64,000 nt of DNA from Azolla pinnata (GCA_037176905.1 JBBBWG010026424.1:92282-156281), one strand, 5' to 3'; shown: positions 21,546 to 34,254, counted from the stretch's first letter. Program-made: numbers and translations. The notes: generated from the sequence alone by a model not told the origin.

Positions 21546-24272
21546 ATGCGTTCTTCCGCAAGCTATGCGCTGCCCGCGGGCAGGAGGAGCAGCAGCAGCA
21601 GCAGCCATGGCGCTCCTCCGCCGCCCGCGGATCAATCCGCCGTCTCTTCCCTGGCCACCTCTCCATCGTCAGACCACTACGATCTCATCCCTCCTGGCGA
21701 CATCGAATGGCGAGACGCTGTTCCTGCTGCTGCTGCTCCTCCTCCTCCCCTTCCTCAGGTTGCTGCTGCTGCTGCCATGGCAGCTTCTGCTGCAGACATC
21801 AACAGCAGCGGCCATAGCGCTCCTGCACCGAGCACTATTACTGCTGCGCCGCAGCTTAAGGCTTTGTTCCGCTATGGCGGCCGCATCGTTCCAGATCCTC
21901 AGACCAACCAACTGCGCTACAAAGGCGGAGAGAGCCGCATCGTGACCATCGCTCGCTCCACCCCGTTCGCCGATTTCAAGAAGAAGCTCTGCTCCATCGC
22001 CTTCCCCGACGGGCACCACGGCCCCGCCTCCGTGAAGTACCAGCTTCCCTACGAGGATCTGGACGCGCTCATCTCGCTCACCGGCGACGAGGATCTGGAG
22101 AACATGATCGAAGAGTTCGACAAGACGCAGATCGCGCCTCAACAATATCATCAGATGGCTCGTACTCCATCTACAGGATTGATCCACTCCTCGCTGCAGC
22201 CGCAGCCGTCCAGTTCTGGCCCTCCTTCCCAAGCGTCGCGGATTCGTCTGTTCCTGTTCTCTGCTGCGACCGCAAACGGCGAATCTAAGAGCCAGCCAGA
22301 TTCTGTGGCAAATGGATCGGTACGCGGGGAGCATGAGATGAAGCCATCGCTGATGCAGCTTCGTGATGCTGCTGCGCCTTTGGATCAAGGATCGAATCCT
22401 GCCGCTTTGGCCTCTGAAAGCCCTGCAAAACTCGCTCTTTTGACTGTAACTACAATGAGGCCTGCCTCTAGTGCTTCTGCGCCTGCGTCTGCATCGGTTT
22501 CTGGCAACAATGGAAAAGAAGCAGCGGAAGATGCAGGAGATCGCGGCGATGGTGCTGACCCTCGGGTTCTCGTGGTGGATGATCCTGCAAGAAGCCATGC
22601 TACCACAATTCAAGATCGCGTTTTGCCGCAGAAGATGCGGGCCCGAAACCAGGAGGTCCTACCCTCGTCTTCGCCTCTGCGGAGGAAGAACGATAGCCCT
22701 AGAGCCAGAAGCAGCAGCAGCCATGGCGAGAACAAGAAGCAAGATCAGGAATCGATCCTTCCGGAAGCGACTCGAGAAGAGATTCAGACGCTGCAGAAGA
22801 TCCCTGGCAAGGGAATGAGACCCGCTGGGACTATCCTCAAATTCTCCGGTCAACAAACCATGGATCATAGCACAGGGATAGACGGCAATGCCGTTGCTAC
22901 AGGAGACCCCAGCTTTGATGAAGAGGCTCCATCTCTGCACATCAGTGGCGGGCATGCAGGAACGCTAGATCGTCATCAACTGAAGGACAGATCGTCGGCC
23001 GTTTCTTCATCGCAGCCCTTCCCCAACATAGCTCCGCCGCCTGTGCAGACGGGGAAGGTCTCAGATCCGTTTCACCATTCGCAGGTTCCGCTGCAAAAAA
23101 AGGATCTTCTCCCCAGCCATGGCGAGGACAGGAAAATCTCCGATTCGGAAGGGCATAGGCTCCTTGCTGCAGGAAACGATGCGGTTCTTCCATCCAGAAG
23201 TACAGTTGTTGGAATTCAAGATCGTGCAGCTAAGGAGCCGTCATGGCCGACACGCGAGCCTGCAGAATCTTGTGGACATCAGGAAGGTTTGTCTATATAC
23301 AATGCTGCAGGTGTCGGGCCTGTCGATCCCGATTCTTCAACGTCGGTACCACAAGGCTTCCGTAATCAAGCCTGCGCCATGCCTGTCGACAGATTGCAGC
23401 CAGCTATGGAAGAAGACTCAGAATCTCTGGTAACGTCTGTGCAGAACGGAAAGAAGATGTTTACACGTCCATCCGCAGGCATGGTTAGATCCAGGTCCGA
23501 GATGAATCTGCACAGCAATGTGAAGACGGATCCGATGGACCTCCACGCAGCAGCAGTACTAGTACAGGATCGAATAGCAGCTGCAAGACCTGCTAGGAAG
23601 TTGATTGCGATGAATATCACTTCAGATCCGTTAACCGCTACGCTTGAGTCCCGAATCGGGATAGCTGGTTATGGAGGCAGCGCCACCATGTCCAGATTCG
23701 CAGCTCAGCCTGCACCTGCAGTGGAGAAGAAGATGAAGACGACGATGGCTGCAAGCAACTTGGAGCCGATCAAGAAAAACGCCATAGCCAGCGGCCCGCC
23801 TGTTTATGAATATACTGGTAATCCTTCGCAGCATTTAGCCGCCGCAGCAGCTCAAGATCAAAGCGTTTCGGCTCCTCCATTCAAGCAAGATGGCAGCTTG
23901 TATCATCTGCAGCACAGAGCTACTCGGCCAGAGCTAGATCATCCAGTACAGTCCGCATCGGTGCAGATTAATCCACCATATCCCAAAGGTAACTCGACGT
24001 TTCTTGACGATTCTGCACAGCATGTACAACAGCCTCTGGCCGCGAGGATCAGCACCAATCCTTTCACCGATGATTACAGTCCGCCTGCTGCACAGTATAC
24101 ATACATTAATCATGAACTAGATGCAGTCGAATCGGTTCATCATCACAATACTGTCGGATTGTTTCATGGCCCCGGAGGCGCAGCTCTGCTTCCGAGTAAT
24201 TCTGCTACTGATCCGTTGAGCGGATCGAGCCAAACACACCTTAATATACCATCATCGCCGAATTCTTTCTGA
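21546..24272 (+). CDS. PB1 (octicosapeptide/Phox/Bem1p) domain protein, single exon
   Basis: 908 residues from ATG 21546, chosen because it is the first ATG after the 28-bp array, to TGA at 24270-24272. A Ser/Ala/Pro-rich leader (residues 1-100, including poly-Ser and poly-Ala) precedes the PB1 domain at about 104-194. That domain opens KALFRYGGRIVPDP, has the conserved RYKGGESRIV segment and a D/E-rich OPCA-like motif YEDLDALISLTGDEDLENM. PB1 domains form head-to-tail hetero- or homo-oligomers through basic and acidic faces; both are present here. No kinase domain follows, so it resembles the non-kinase plant PB1 proteins, but the remaining ~710 residues are long for that group and low in complexity. 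Partner and pathway cannot be read from the sequence. A possible poly(A) signal AATAAA lies at 24404-24409. Confidence 0.85.
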   Translation: MRSSASYALPAGRRSSSSSSHGAPPPPADQSAVSSLATSPSSDHYDLIPPGDIEWRDAVPAAAAPPPPLPQVAAAAAMAASAADINSSGHSAPAPSTITAAPQLKALFRYGGRIVPDPQTNQLRYKGGESRIVTIARSTPFADFKKKLCSIAFPDGHHGPASVKYQLPYEDLDALISLTGDEDLENMIEEFDKTQIAPQQYHQMARTPSTGLIHSSLQPQPSSSGPPSQASRIRLFLFSAATANGESKSQPDSVANGSVRGEHEMKPSLMQLRDAAAPLDQGSNPAALASESPAKLALLTVTTMRPASSASAPASASVSGNNGKEAAEDAGDRGDGADPRVLVVDDPARSHATTIQDRVLPQKMRARNQEVLPSSSPLRRKNDSPRARSSSSHGENKKQDQESILPEATREEIQTLQKIPGKGMRPAGTILKFSGQQTMDHSTGIDGNAVATGDPSFDEEAPSLHISGGHAGTLDRHQLKDRSSAVSSSQPFPNIAPPPVQTGKVSDPFHHSQVPLQKKDLLPSHGEDRKISDSEGHRLLAAGNDAVLPSRSTVVGIQDRAAKEPSWPTREPAESCGHQEGLSIYNAAGVGPVDPDSSTSVPQGFRNQACAMPVDRLQPAMEEDSESLVTSVQNGKKMFTRPSAGMVRSRSEMNLHSNVKTDPMDLHAAAVLVQDRIAAARPARKLIAMNITSDPLTATLESRIGIAGYGGSATMSRFAAQPAPAVEKKMKTTMAASNLEPIKKNAIASGPPVYEYTGNPSQHLAAAAAQDQSVSAPPFKQDGSLYHLQHRATRPELDHPVQSASVQINPPYPKGNSTFLDDSAQHVQQPLAARISTNPFTDDYSPPAAQYTYINHELDAVESVHHHNTVGLFHGPGGAALLPSNSATDPLSGSSQTHLNIPSSPNSF

Positions 24273-24589
24273 ATCCATTTCTCTTGAGATATTCTGCAAC
24301 TGATTCCCTGGCAAATGCAGCTGCGCTTCCACTGATCCCGTTGCAAATACCGTGACCCACGCACCCTAAATTATTCCGTTCCAGAGGAACATTTTTCCCC
24401 AGGAATAAAGTGCATTCAGAAGAAGCCGACATTAAGAAACGGAGATGGTATATGATCATCTCGGGCCTAGCGCAAGGTTTTCCTGTACATGGCAAATATA
24501 CTTCATTTGGTTCGTCTGCAAGCTGTTCATCGCTCCACGCGACCTGTACATATTAAATCTGCTCATGATACATCTTTGTATCTCTGATC

Positions 24590-24740
24590 TTTCTCTCTCT
24601 CTCTCTGATCGCTCGCTCGCTCGCTCGCTCTCTGATTGAAGGGTGTTGTTACATAGTGAAAGGCTAAATTGGATTCACGGCTTGAATCCCAGCGGGATCT
24701 GATCACGATGGATATATATATTCCATATATATACAAGCAA
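24590..24740. repeat. (TC)n, (GCTC)n and AT-rich palindrome
   Basis: TCTCTC at about 24592-24608, GCTCGCTC at about 24610-24630, then a TATATATA-rich palindromic stretch near 24712-24733. Confidence 0.8.
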
Positions 24741-26120
24741 GGCATCAATCAGAGGTCAACATGAACTGTACCCACAGCAGGCCATTGATGTGCGTACTCA
24801 TTTCGCTGTTGCCCATCTTCCACCATGGATCAATATTAAACCCTGCAGAGAGAGAAAGAAGAAGAATATTGGAATCCAGCTTTAATTTTGGAACAGGTAC
24901 TTCTGCCTTGTGTGAATAAAAATCAATGTTAAATTCTTTCATTACAAATCAAAACCTGTACATTTTTGTCACAATCTGTGTATTATAAATTGAGCTTTTC
25001 ATTCTCAGCGATCAGTTGATAGCATTGCATAACTTGTACACAAGAATTGCAAAAGCTACACACAGTAAGGGTTAGTTCAACATTGTGGGGCATGAATTCA
25101 ACACAATTTGCATAGTACTTACACGTGACATCAAAATTAAGTCCCCGCAAGTACTGTGGGCAATTTGTTGCTTCTAGAATTGCATCATTACACACATCAA
25201 AGGTTGTGTTCAACACGCATCAAATAATTAGGTCATCTTAGCCCGACATCATGGACAATTCAATAAAATTGCATAATTTTACGCATCAAATGTTGGTAGC
25301 CAATGCATGCTTGGCTAATAACCAACTGATGGATTTACGTTGAAGCAAAGAGAGAGTTTGAAGCCAATAACCAAGTGCATTAAAATTATAACCAATTTCA
25401 GGCCCTCCCTCAGCTTGACTTTATCATATGGGAAAATCATGGATTTGCTGGCTCTAAACAGGGCAAACATTTTATAAATAGTTAAAAGTATAAAATCAGC
25501 TATATCTATCTATATGTAGTCTATATATATGTTGAACCACCTCTAACTAAGTCCATTGGTAATCAGGAAATTATACAGGCCATGTAATGCTTCAATTTGA
25601 AAGGGAAACATTGTTAGATTGTTATCATGAGATACCTATATAAAGATCCGATATATGTTAGAGCCTATATATAGAGATTTGATGTTAGTGATTTGTTAGC
25701 CCAACAATTCAGCAGCGAATTGTGTTAGATAGGTGGTAGAAATCAGTGCTAGTGGGGAGAGTTAGGGAATCCCCTGTTTCTTGAATCGCTTGTCTTTTTT
25801 TTGTTCAAGAAAAGATTCTTTCCATTAGTGGTAATATAGAGATATACATGTTGATGAGAAATCGTACAATAATAGAATCCGCCATTCAAGAAATGGGCCT
25901 GATTTGTTGAAGTGTTCGTGGTTATATAATCGCAATCGTAACAAAGTGCAAACGCTTGTGAACAAATCTAACGATTTCACCGTAAAACTGATCATCGGAT
26001 AGTTTTTTCTGTAGTTCTCCTCTGAGCATTCGATTCCGATGCGATTGCGAAAATATAAAACTTGCCTGCAAAACTGGTCACGAGATGGGCTTTCTGCAAT
26101 TTTCCTCAATCTCATGACTG
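24741..26120. other. Intergenic, no gene seen
   Basis: AT-rich sequence with scattered short ORFs and a few local direct repeats. Nothing supportable as a gene. Confidence 0.5.
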
Positions 26121-26130
26121 ATTACAGTTG

Positions 26131-26370
26131 TGAAAATCTGTCGAACATATCACTAGCACAACACATGAAAATCTCGCTAGCACAACACATGAATATCTAT
26201 CGAACATATCGCTAGCACAACACGTGAAAATCCGTCGAACATATCGCTAGCACAACAGGTGAAAATCTGTCGAACAGATCGCTAGCACAACACATGAAAA
26301 TCCGTCGAACAGATCGCTAGCACAACACATGAAAATCCGTCGAACATTTCGCTAGCACAACACATGAAAC
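26131..26370. repeat. 35-bp tandem repeat, ~7 copies
   Basis: The unit contains CGCTAGCACAACACATGAAA followed by ATCCGTCGAACATAT, with single-base variants (CGT, CTG, CAG) between copies. There is no unique spacer between units, so it is a minisatellite and not a CRISPR-type array. Confidence 0.9.
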
Positions 26371-27231
26371 AGGAGTTGTAGGGTGGTCATCTCAACGACC
26401 GTCAGAACATCTCCTCATCCATTTTTTCTTGCTTCAATCCCTTCAAAACGATGATGCATCGAATCGAGCTTTTCACAAATAGACAGACGCTTGCGTTTCC
26501 CGGTTCCATTCATTACATCTTTACGATGAAAGCTTATACAGAAAGACGCTTGTGAATGATAGCACACCTCGGTCTCTGGCTTCGAACATGTTTTTCGTGA
26601 ACCGACAAATTCCCCCACCAAAATGAGCATTCAACATGCAACATATGAGTCATTGACCTCCTCCAAACCTGTGTATGGTAACATCGATGCGATTCCAAGA
26701 CATAGATGATTCCAAGACATCGATTCAAGCTTCTGGACATTGATGCGATTCCAAGACATAGATAAACCCAGTACTGCTTCGAAGCCTTCCACCACGACGA
26801 CAAAGTCGGGAGGCCACTACAACAGGATTTTCCAAGTTCACACACTTCAACATCCACTCCGTGCCGATACTCGTCCCCAGAATGAGCATCAACAGCACTT
26901 CTCAACAGAATGATCCGCTAGCAGAGACGATACATATATTATAATCAGATGAACACTAGCAGTTCGATTATTTCGGCACTGGAGAAATCGTTAATATGCC
27001 AATGCATATGACATTATGTTTGAGTAGGGTGGCATCAAACAAAACAAATATCTACAAGTAGTCAGGGATAAAAACAGGTATTTGCGAGATACTCGACTTT
27101 AATTAAGGGACAGAACACATACATAGTTGTGCACTCACTAGTAGAGAGCTCAAACGAATCGACAGAAACCAATGCGACACCATTTTTCTTGTCTTAAAAA
27201 ACAGTTTTTTTGTACACGTACAAGCGAGAAA
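26371..27231. other. Intergenic / 3' flank of the Rubisco-activase-like gene
   Basis: No supportable gene. A GATTCCAAGACATAGAT phrase recurs three times at about 26690-26765. Confidence 0.5.
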
Positions 27232-30200
27232 CTAACCACCAAATGATAGCCCCAATCCAGCCCCTTCTTGCTTCCTCATGTACTCATCGGATAGACGCAT
27301 CTTGTTCACCATGTTTTGCTCCTCCACGAGCGAATGCCCAGCTTTGATAAGATCTTCGATCGTTTGCTGTTCCAAATGTTTCTCCCTCTTTCTCTCTCGC
27401 ATATGCACACATAAATACGCATACACGCAAACTACTGTGGTTGTGCATATAGTGTGCTTGTGTTTCATACATACATATGCACATAGCACAAAGAACAATT
27501 CTCAATGACTCTGTTCACAGTTTAGGGTCATGCTGGCTGCCATGGTATCATCATCTCCTCTCACAAACACACACTATATAGATAGATCGAGATAGATATA
27601 GTCTTCTGTAATAGTTTGTCTTGTTTGAAGGAGAAAGGATACCATGGAAGTGGTAGCATTAGCCACGTCCTTGTAAACAGTGATCCGAGAAATTCTAAAG
27701 CTATTCAAACAGTTTTTCCTCGTTCAAATTCTAAAGGATGCACACTTGCGTACAAATAAGTCTCTATATAGAATGATAATATGAATACAGAGTCCTACTT
27801 TCAGATGCATTCATGCATTAAAAGGCTTGATATAGGGAAATCAATCAACAAACTCCTTTATAGAAAACTGCATTGTCAAGAACTGGACATACCTCTGGAG
27901 CAATGAACTCCGGAAGCTGGTCATCCTTCTTTTTACTAAGAAGATTTTGCCCAAGTTTCTCCATACCTCCGGTCTCCTCAATCCACTACAAATCACGTGA
28001 CTCTATCTTGATACCCATTTATTTCTAAGATTCTAATCAAGAAAATATTTATATCTAAAACATATATATTAGTCATGCATAAACTTGGCAACCAAATTAA
28101 TTGCAACGGAAAAATAACATGGAAGAAAGTAGCTAGTAGTGCAGGCAAGGGGGTGCTCCCTTTTAAACAAGTTTCAAATCCTGAAAGTGCCCCTTCCACA
28201 CATTATAAGCCAATTTGGGCAATACAAATTGGCACTAAGATTGGGGTTGTCACAAACAAGGGACAATATTTAAGCATATTTGCCCAGTGCATTCGGCGAC
28301 TGTGTCCACTATTCTACATCAGAAGAATGATCCATAGGAATACTATAATCATACACCTTTACATACAAAATGGCATCATTTTTGTAAACACAAGGTTACT
28401 CGTGTCACATCGCAGATAAAAATTGCCTTGATAAAATCCTTTTTCATTGGTAAATGTGAATCATAAGACTATATATAACGAACATGTTAGAAGTTCCAAA
28501 AGAACTGCACTCCACTAGAGATACTGCATTTTTGCATGAAGCTGTGAATGTTATCTTGCCAGTGTCACCCTCCACATAAAGTTTTACCCTTAACAGAAAG
28601 GCCAAAATGTGATTCTAGTAAATTCCTCTGATGCATGAAATGTACAAGCTTCTAGGATCATTTTCTTTGAAACAAATTGAATTCTTATTGTTAGATCTTA
28701 TTAATGAGATAAGCGAATGTGTCATCTTCAGATAGAGGGATTAGTGAATGGAAATCTATAAATTGTTTCCTGAAGACGGGCAAAATCCACATCGGGTAAG
28801 AACTGATGGAGATTCAAAAGCATGATGTTGGCTGCTCTCATAATAAAACTAGTGCAAAATATGCATGTTGAAGCCCAAACATGATGATGGGAAATACCTC
28901 CAAATCTTTTCCAGAGAGTTGCTTTCATTGCAATAACCAGATATCCCAATTCTTATTGTAGAAACCCAAAAATAAAAATGGATTGTGCTGGCTCACTCAC
29001 CTTTAATACATGTGAATCATATGTACGAGACCTTAGAGCACCATAGAAATCTAAAGCTGCACATAAAATACTGTTTCAATGATGGTTTGCAGAAAATTAA
29101 GGTGTAATGATCATCTATAAATTCCATACCTTGATTAGGAAATGTATCAATAATTGTACCAATGTCTTCCATGGTCAGCCCGTCTTTCTTGTACATCTGG
29201 AAAACTATATTGAGAATGTCTTCACGACTAGGCTGCCTGCAAAAAAGTTTTAGTTGACCATGCGGATTTTTCCTTATCATTCTCCTCATGCACTTCATAT
29301 CTACACACCCAGGATTCATATGCTTCAAAAACATATCTATGAGAAACTGCTTGTATCTTGTTGCAATTCTTCACAGCAGAGGTGCAGACACGTTAGCTCT
29401 ATGATGCATTTCACATCAGATTTACTGCTATAAACTTGCAACGGAAAATTATCCCCGTGTTTATGACCTCTGACTATAACATCACGTTCTCAATCTTGAG
29501 AACTTGAAGTTAAAAAACTACAAATGTTATCACTTGTTTTTCTGCCTGTCACAGAATTCAGTTCTAGTAAAATAAGCAATCATGATTGTAGTTGAAACTG
29601 TTGAAACACACAACATAGCACCATTAAAAATTTTAGATCACATTAAAATAGATTGATTCAATTTCTCTCAACAAACTTCATCAAATACTGTTTAAATGGA
29701 AATCATGTCAAACAGAGTACTGAAAAAAGAATGACTTACCAGTAAAATTTGTCCATTCGTCCATCCCTGATCAATGGTGCCCACATCGTTGAGAAGTCGT
29801 TCCCAGTGACTATGATTGGCACTCTGTTCACAATATCTGAATCTCTCCAATCTTGGCCAATACTGACACGTGTTGGATTATCCGCAAGATTCATTAATGT
29901 CCCAACCACCATCTGATTGTTCACGGTCATCTGAGTGTTACCTGAGCCAATGGAATCACATTTTCATTCACAAGAAAAGCAAGCATAGCTCTTAAATGGA
30001 TCAGGGGCCACTCCTTATTCAAAACGATATAGAGACTTGCCTAAAAGGGCATACCAAATCTTCCAATACCCGCATCCAAATCATTAATCATCAAGCAGCT
30101 CAAGAGTCCCTACAACAAAATTACAGAGATTGTGAATGAATTCATGCAGCACCACGGTTGTACAACTATCTCTCATCACAACCCCATTTCTAATGATCCA

Positions 30201-32714
30201 TAAAGTCTTCCATACAAGTATATTCCTAAATGTATACTCAGATATTTCCCACAAGATACATGTATCAGATAAACTTTACGTCAATACAAAATTGTGCAAA
30301 TGACCCCTTGACAAGAAAAGATGAAAACTGTAGAAGGATCAATGATTGATGCATACCCTATTCTTAATGACTTGAGAAGCTGCACGATATCGGTCTCTTA
30401 TAAGTCTTCCAGGTTCCCCTGCATAGAATGTTGTGTTTCATATCATAATTTGGCACCTTGACTCTTAAGTTTCAAAAGAAGTTATAATTGTTTTATGAAG
30501 GCAAAATATTTGAAGAGAGAGGAGTATGATAAATGCTTCACCCTTTCATCAATAAAGAAACAAGTTTGCATGGTAAAAAACGAAAGGATGGATAGCCATT
30601 TACACAAAATCCCATTACTGTAAAGTAGCATTTTACATAATGTGCAGGAAACCAATATAGTTGTATCCAAACTCTGACCATGCAGAAGTGTATCATTCAA
30701 CGACATAGAAGTTGTTTTCCTTAGTTTGTCAGAGAGACTATACACAATTCAATACTATCAAGCATGAAACGCCACCTGTTAAGGGGTACAACAAGCATAA
30801 ATTAAAACACAGGTATCAATAAAGGAGCATTAAGACTCGACATGACTGGGAAATCGGAGAAATATATGAATACAGAAGCTATTACCTTCACCACTCACAC
30901 TGCATCGTAATTAATGTATATGTAAACCTGATTTCGGTTATATCCTTGAAGAAATAGCAAGACTAAATGCTGATTTCATACATACCAGCCCATTCAGATT
31001 CAAGCTCTCCGGCAGACATTATTACAGGTTCAAGCTTCATCGCCTTAAAAATGAGTTCTGTTTGAAACGATTTACCTTGCCCTTTTCCACCCCATATTCC
31101 TGCAACATAGATTATTAAATAAGCAGGGCATCGTTCCAAAAAATGTAAATGAATATTTCAAACATATGGAGATTAACCATATCACTAACCATACAAAATC
31201 TTTCAAACAATCTATCACTTCAAGAAGGAATATGACTTGGACCATATTAACCACAATATCCAGATATAGAGCATAGGCATCATGTCGGGGCATTTGGAAT
31301 TAATTTTTCCCCTACTTTATTACTGCTCATCCAAAAAACTAGTTATGTACACGCACACTACTCCATGAGAAAGGAAAAAAACGTACCAAGAATAAGTGGA
31401 ACTCGTGCATCTAGTTGGTGCGCAATGTAATTTTTCGCAATATGAACAGCTAAAAGTTCAAAGCAACACCGTCCTTTCAGATAGAAATTACGACTTTGAG
31501 ACAAAAAAAAAATAGATATAACACAAGGTGACTGCTATGCAGTTTGACCCAGAGGAAAGATATAGAAGTCAGCTGCTACATCACATACCAATTTTTTCCT
31601 ACAAAAACGCAAATGTCATATGTTAGTTTGTTCATCTAGATGCACTGAAGAAAACTCAAAATCAAATTTTATAACTAGTGTGTACATCCACACGAAGAAC
31701 CGTTGTATTGCAAAACCCACAAATTATGACTGAAAAATTCGTCCAATCCAAATAATAATCGAAAAGAAACCCGATTCATCATTATCTTATTAAATTTCTT
31801 CCTTTCTCTCATAAAGGAGTCGTGAATAACAAGAAAAGAGCTTATGTGGTATACCATGAATGCTGGTGCTATGTAGTAATCTCCTTGTAGATGCTCAAAT
31901 GACCTTGTAACCTTTTGCCTATATGCAAAGACTATATCAGCTGGCAAGAAGAATAGTGACAGTGTTAGCAGAACTACAATCAAAAGAGAACATATGAATT
32001 GTTTGGTATGTTAACCAACTGTAATTGAAAGACGACTTCTAAACCAAAAATCACATGTACGTCCATCCACATTGTTGCTTATCATCAGCGCAAACGAAAA
32101 TAACAATCTTTGATGCTGATGATGATTATGATGATAGCAAAACGGCGGTGGTGATGATGGTTATGATAGTAATGATGGTGATGATCACAAAAAAAAGTAC
32201 CATCTTTTCCAAGGAAATTCCCAACGAACAGATCATCAATGATGCCTTGACGAGCTCCCACGTTTATGTTCATGTTGGCTGATTCCTGGCCAAGCCTGAA
32301 GAGGTAATCATTTCCTTGAGAATCCTTGGCATCCCATGAAGACCGAAACTCCTTTGGACGAGTCCTACCACTGGTATCATCAGGGTTATCTTCTTCCTTT
32401 CTATCACCTACTGCCTCTACCTCTGCCTCTGCCTCTGCCTCTGCCTCCGGGGGGCTCGTGTAGGCTCCATCGCTTCCCAAAGACGAAGATGGAGCGGTGA
32501 GGATCCTTGCAGCTGCAGGCTCCAGCATAGGACTGACGGATAATCTAGAGAGAGAAATGGTTCCATCGCTGCTGCTGCTGCTGCTGCCGCTTCTTCCTCT
32601 AGGTCTGAAGGTTGCGCGATGAAGATGATGATGATGATGATGATGATGATGATAGCGTGGACATGGTAGGGAGAGATGAAAGCAGCAGAGCCCACGATCC
32701 ACGAGCGCCGCCAT
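27232..32714 (-). CDS. Rubisco-activase-like AAA+ protein (At1g73110 type), complete, 12 exons
   Basis: Exons (transcript order): 32201-32714, 31855-31940, 31589-31598, 31387-31449, 30986-31099, 30357-30418, 30055-30109, 29740-29941, 29130-29236, 29001-29056, 27893-27985, 27232-27366; 498 residues, phases consistent. Ser/His/Glu-rich N-terminal ~120 residues look like a plastid transit region and contain a poly-His run encoded by a CAT microsatellite. The conserved core begins near SWDAKDSQGNDYLF and GDYYIAPAF. Walker A is GGKGQGKS (228-235), the Walker B-like segment is LMINDLDAG (289-297), the sensor strand is VPIIVTGND (342-350), and ALDFYGALRSRTYD follows. It matches the Rubisco-activase-like group and not canonical RCA: it ends about 45 residues after the helix domain, without the redox-active Cys extension. 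Rubisco remodelling is the family's known theme; activity of this group is less clear. The last acceptor (GGAACAG) is weak. Confidence 0.92.
31589..31598 (-). other. 10-nt microexon of the Rubisco-activase-like gene
   Basis: On the minus strand TTTTTGTAG precedes a 10-nt exon GAAAAAATTG, which is followed by the strong donor GTATGTG. It supplies codons for Glu-Lys-Ile plus the first base of the next Ala. This restores the phase between exon 2 (ending ..APAFM) and exon 4 (..AVHIAKNYI), and matches the conserved 'AF-x-(D/E)-K-(hydrophobic)-x-x-H' segment of the family. Without it the two flanking exons are out of frame. Confidence 0.88.
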
Positions 32715-32759
32715 AGCTCCTGCTCTTCTCTGTCTCTGCTTCAAGCACCATATCCATAC

Positions 32760-33490
32760 TACACAAGCACACATACGTACATACATACGTATGTACGCAC
32801 GTACATACGTACATACGCAAGTATATACATACATAAGTACGTACGTACGCACATGCATGCATGCATGCACACATGCGCGCATACATACATACACATGGAT
32901 ACATACATACACGCTTGTCTACATGAAATCTGGATACATACCATGCGCACGCATGCACGCATGCATACATACATACATGCATACATATACACATACATAC
33001 ATAATACACACACACATGCATACACACATACATACACACATACATACATAATACATACATGCATGCATGCATGCATCACGCACATCCACATGCACCCATG
33101 CACGCATACATGCGGCACACGCGTATACCGACATCCACATGCACATACCTGCACACACGTGCGTGCATGCATGCATGCATCGCACACGTGTGTACAAACA
33201 TCTACATGCGCATGCATGCGTGCATCACACATGGATGTATGCGCTGCCATACACACATGCACGCACATACACATGCATCACACGCATATACGCACATGTA
33301 CGTGCACATGCATGCATCACACACACAGATACATGCAAAGGCATACGCATAGCATACACACATGCATCCATGCATCCATGCATCACACGCGTGTACACAC
33401 ATGTACATGCACGTACATGCACGCACACATGCATGCATCACACACGCACAATTACATGCAAAGGCATATACGCTAACATGCAAGAGTGGA
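32760..33490. repeat. ACAT/ATGC tetranucleotide-rich array
   Basis: About 730 bp of CATACATACGTAC and GCATGCATGC motifs with many 4-bp and 8-bp palindromes, starting ~45 bp upstream of the Rubisco-activase-like ATG. All frames translate to His/Thr/Tyr or Met/Cys/Val-rich strings. No gene. Confidence 0.92.
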
Positions 33491-34254
33491 TTCATGCATT
33501 CATGCATGCTTACAATTTTTTTCCCCCAAAACTTATCATGTTATTAGTTATAAACAATGCCAAATGGCTGCAACAACCCAAATGGGGAATTCATATACAT
33601 TGCCTGTAACTACTTTTGCAGAGGTGGAAAGAGGCCACCTAGGAGGAGTCGAATTCCATATCTCGAACAAATGAGAATGATACCATTGTTTATAAAACAA
33701 TCGAATTCCATATAACAATATTATATTATGGATCTCGAACAAATGAGAATGATACCATTGTTTATAAAACATACCATGAGCTGAATGACCAGAAACGCTA
33801 TCATATCAACCTTTCAGAGCGTGAATAATTATGGACCCGATTTCCTTAATTGCATCAACACGAGGTATTGATTGATTAGTTGCCAAAGACTTTGGCGCAT
33901 CTGGACTTCCATTACTAACATTCTCGTGGAAATGGATACATGCATTTGCTGCTTGCATGCATACAAACATCCTTTGTCAAGATAGATGCATATACACATC
34001 AATCACGCACTTCCATACCAAAGCAAACATGAATCGAACACTTCCATACAGAAAGAAGTAGACCAAATCGATGGATGTGTTTGTACATCTGACGGTCGTC
34101 AAAATTACAAATAGAGGCACAATTTTTTATTGCATGTAGATCCATGACAATACCATGACAAAATACGACAACGATCTCATAGCACGCCCATCAGTCAAAG
34201 TCAGATAAGCCCAATGCAAGCGAACCGATGCTTCAACACCATTCATATCGTCAT
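33491..34254. other. Intergenic with a 40-bp direct repeat
   Basis: A ~40-bp segment (core AACAAATGAGAATGATACCA) occurs at about 33659-33699 and 33731-33771, spaced 72 bp apart. Otherwise nothing recognisable. Confidence 0.65.

Noticed and set aside
26131-26370. CRISPR array
   Set aside because: Repeats are contiguous without unique spacers and the genome is eukaryotic.
32676-33609. His/Thr/Tyr-rich ORFs of up to 266 codons
   Set aside because: Produced by the ACAT/ATGC tetranucleotide array, open on both strands.
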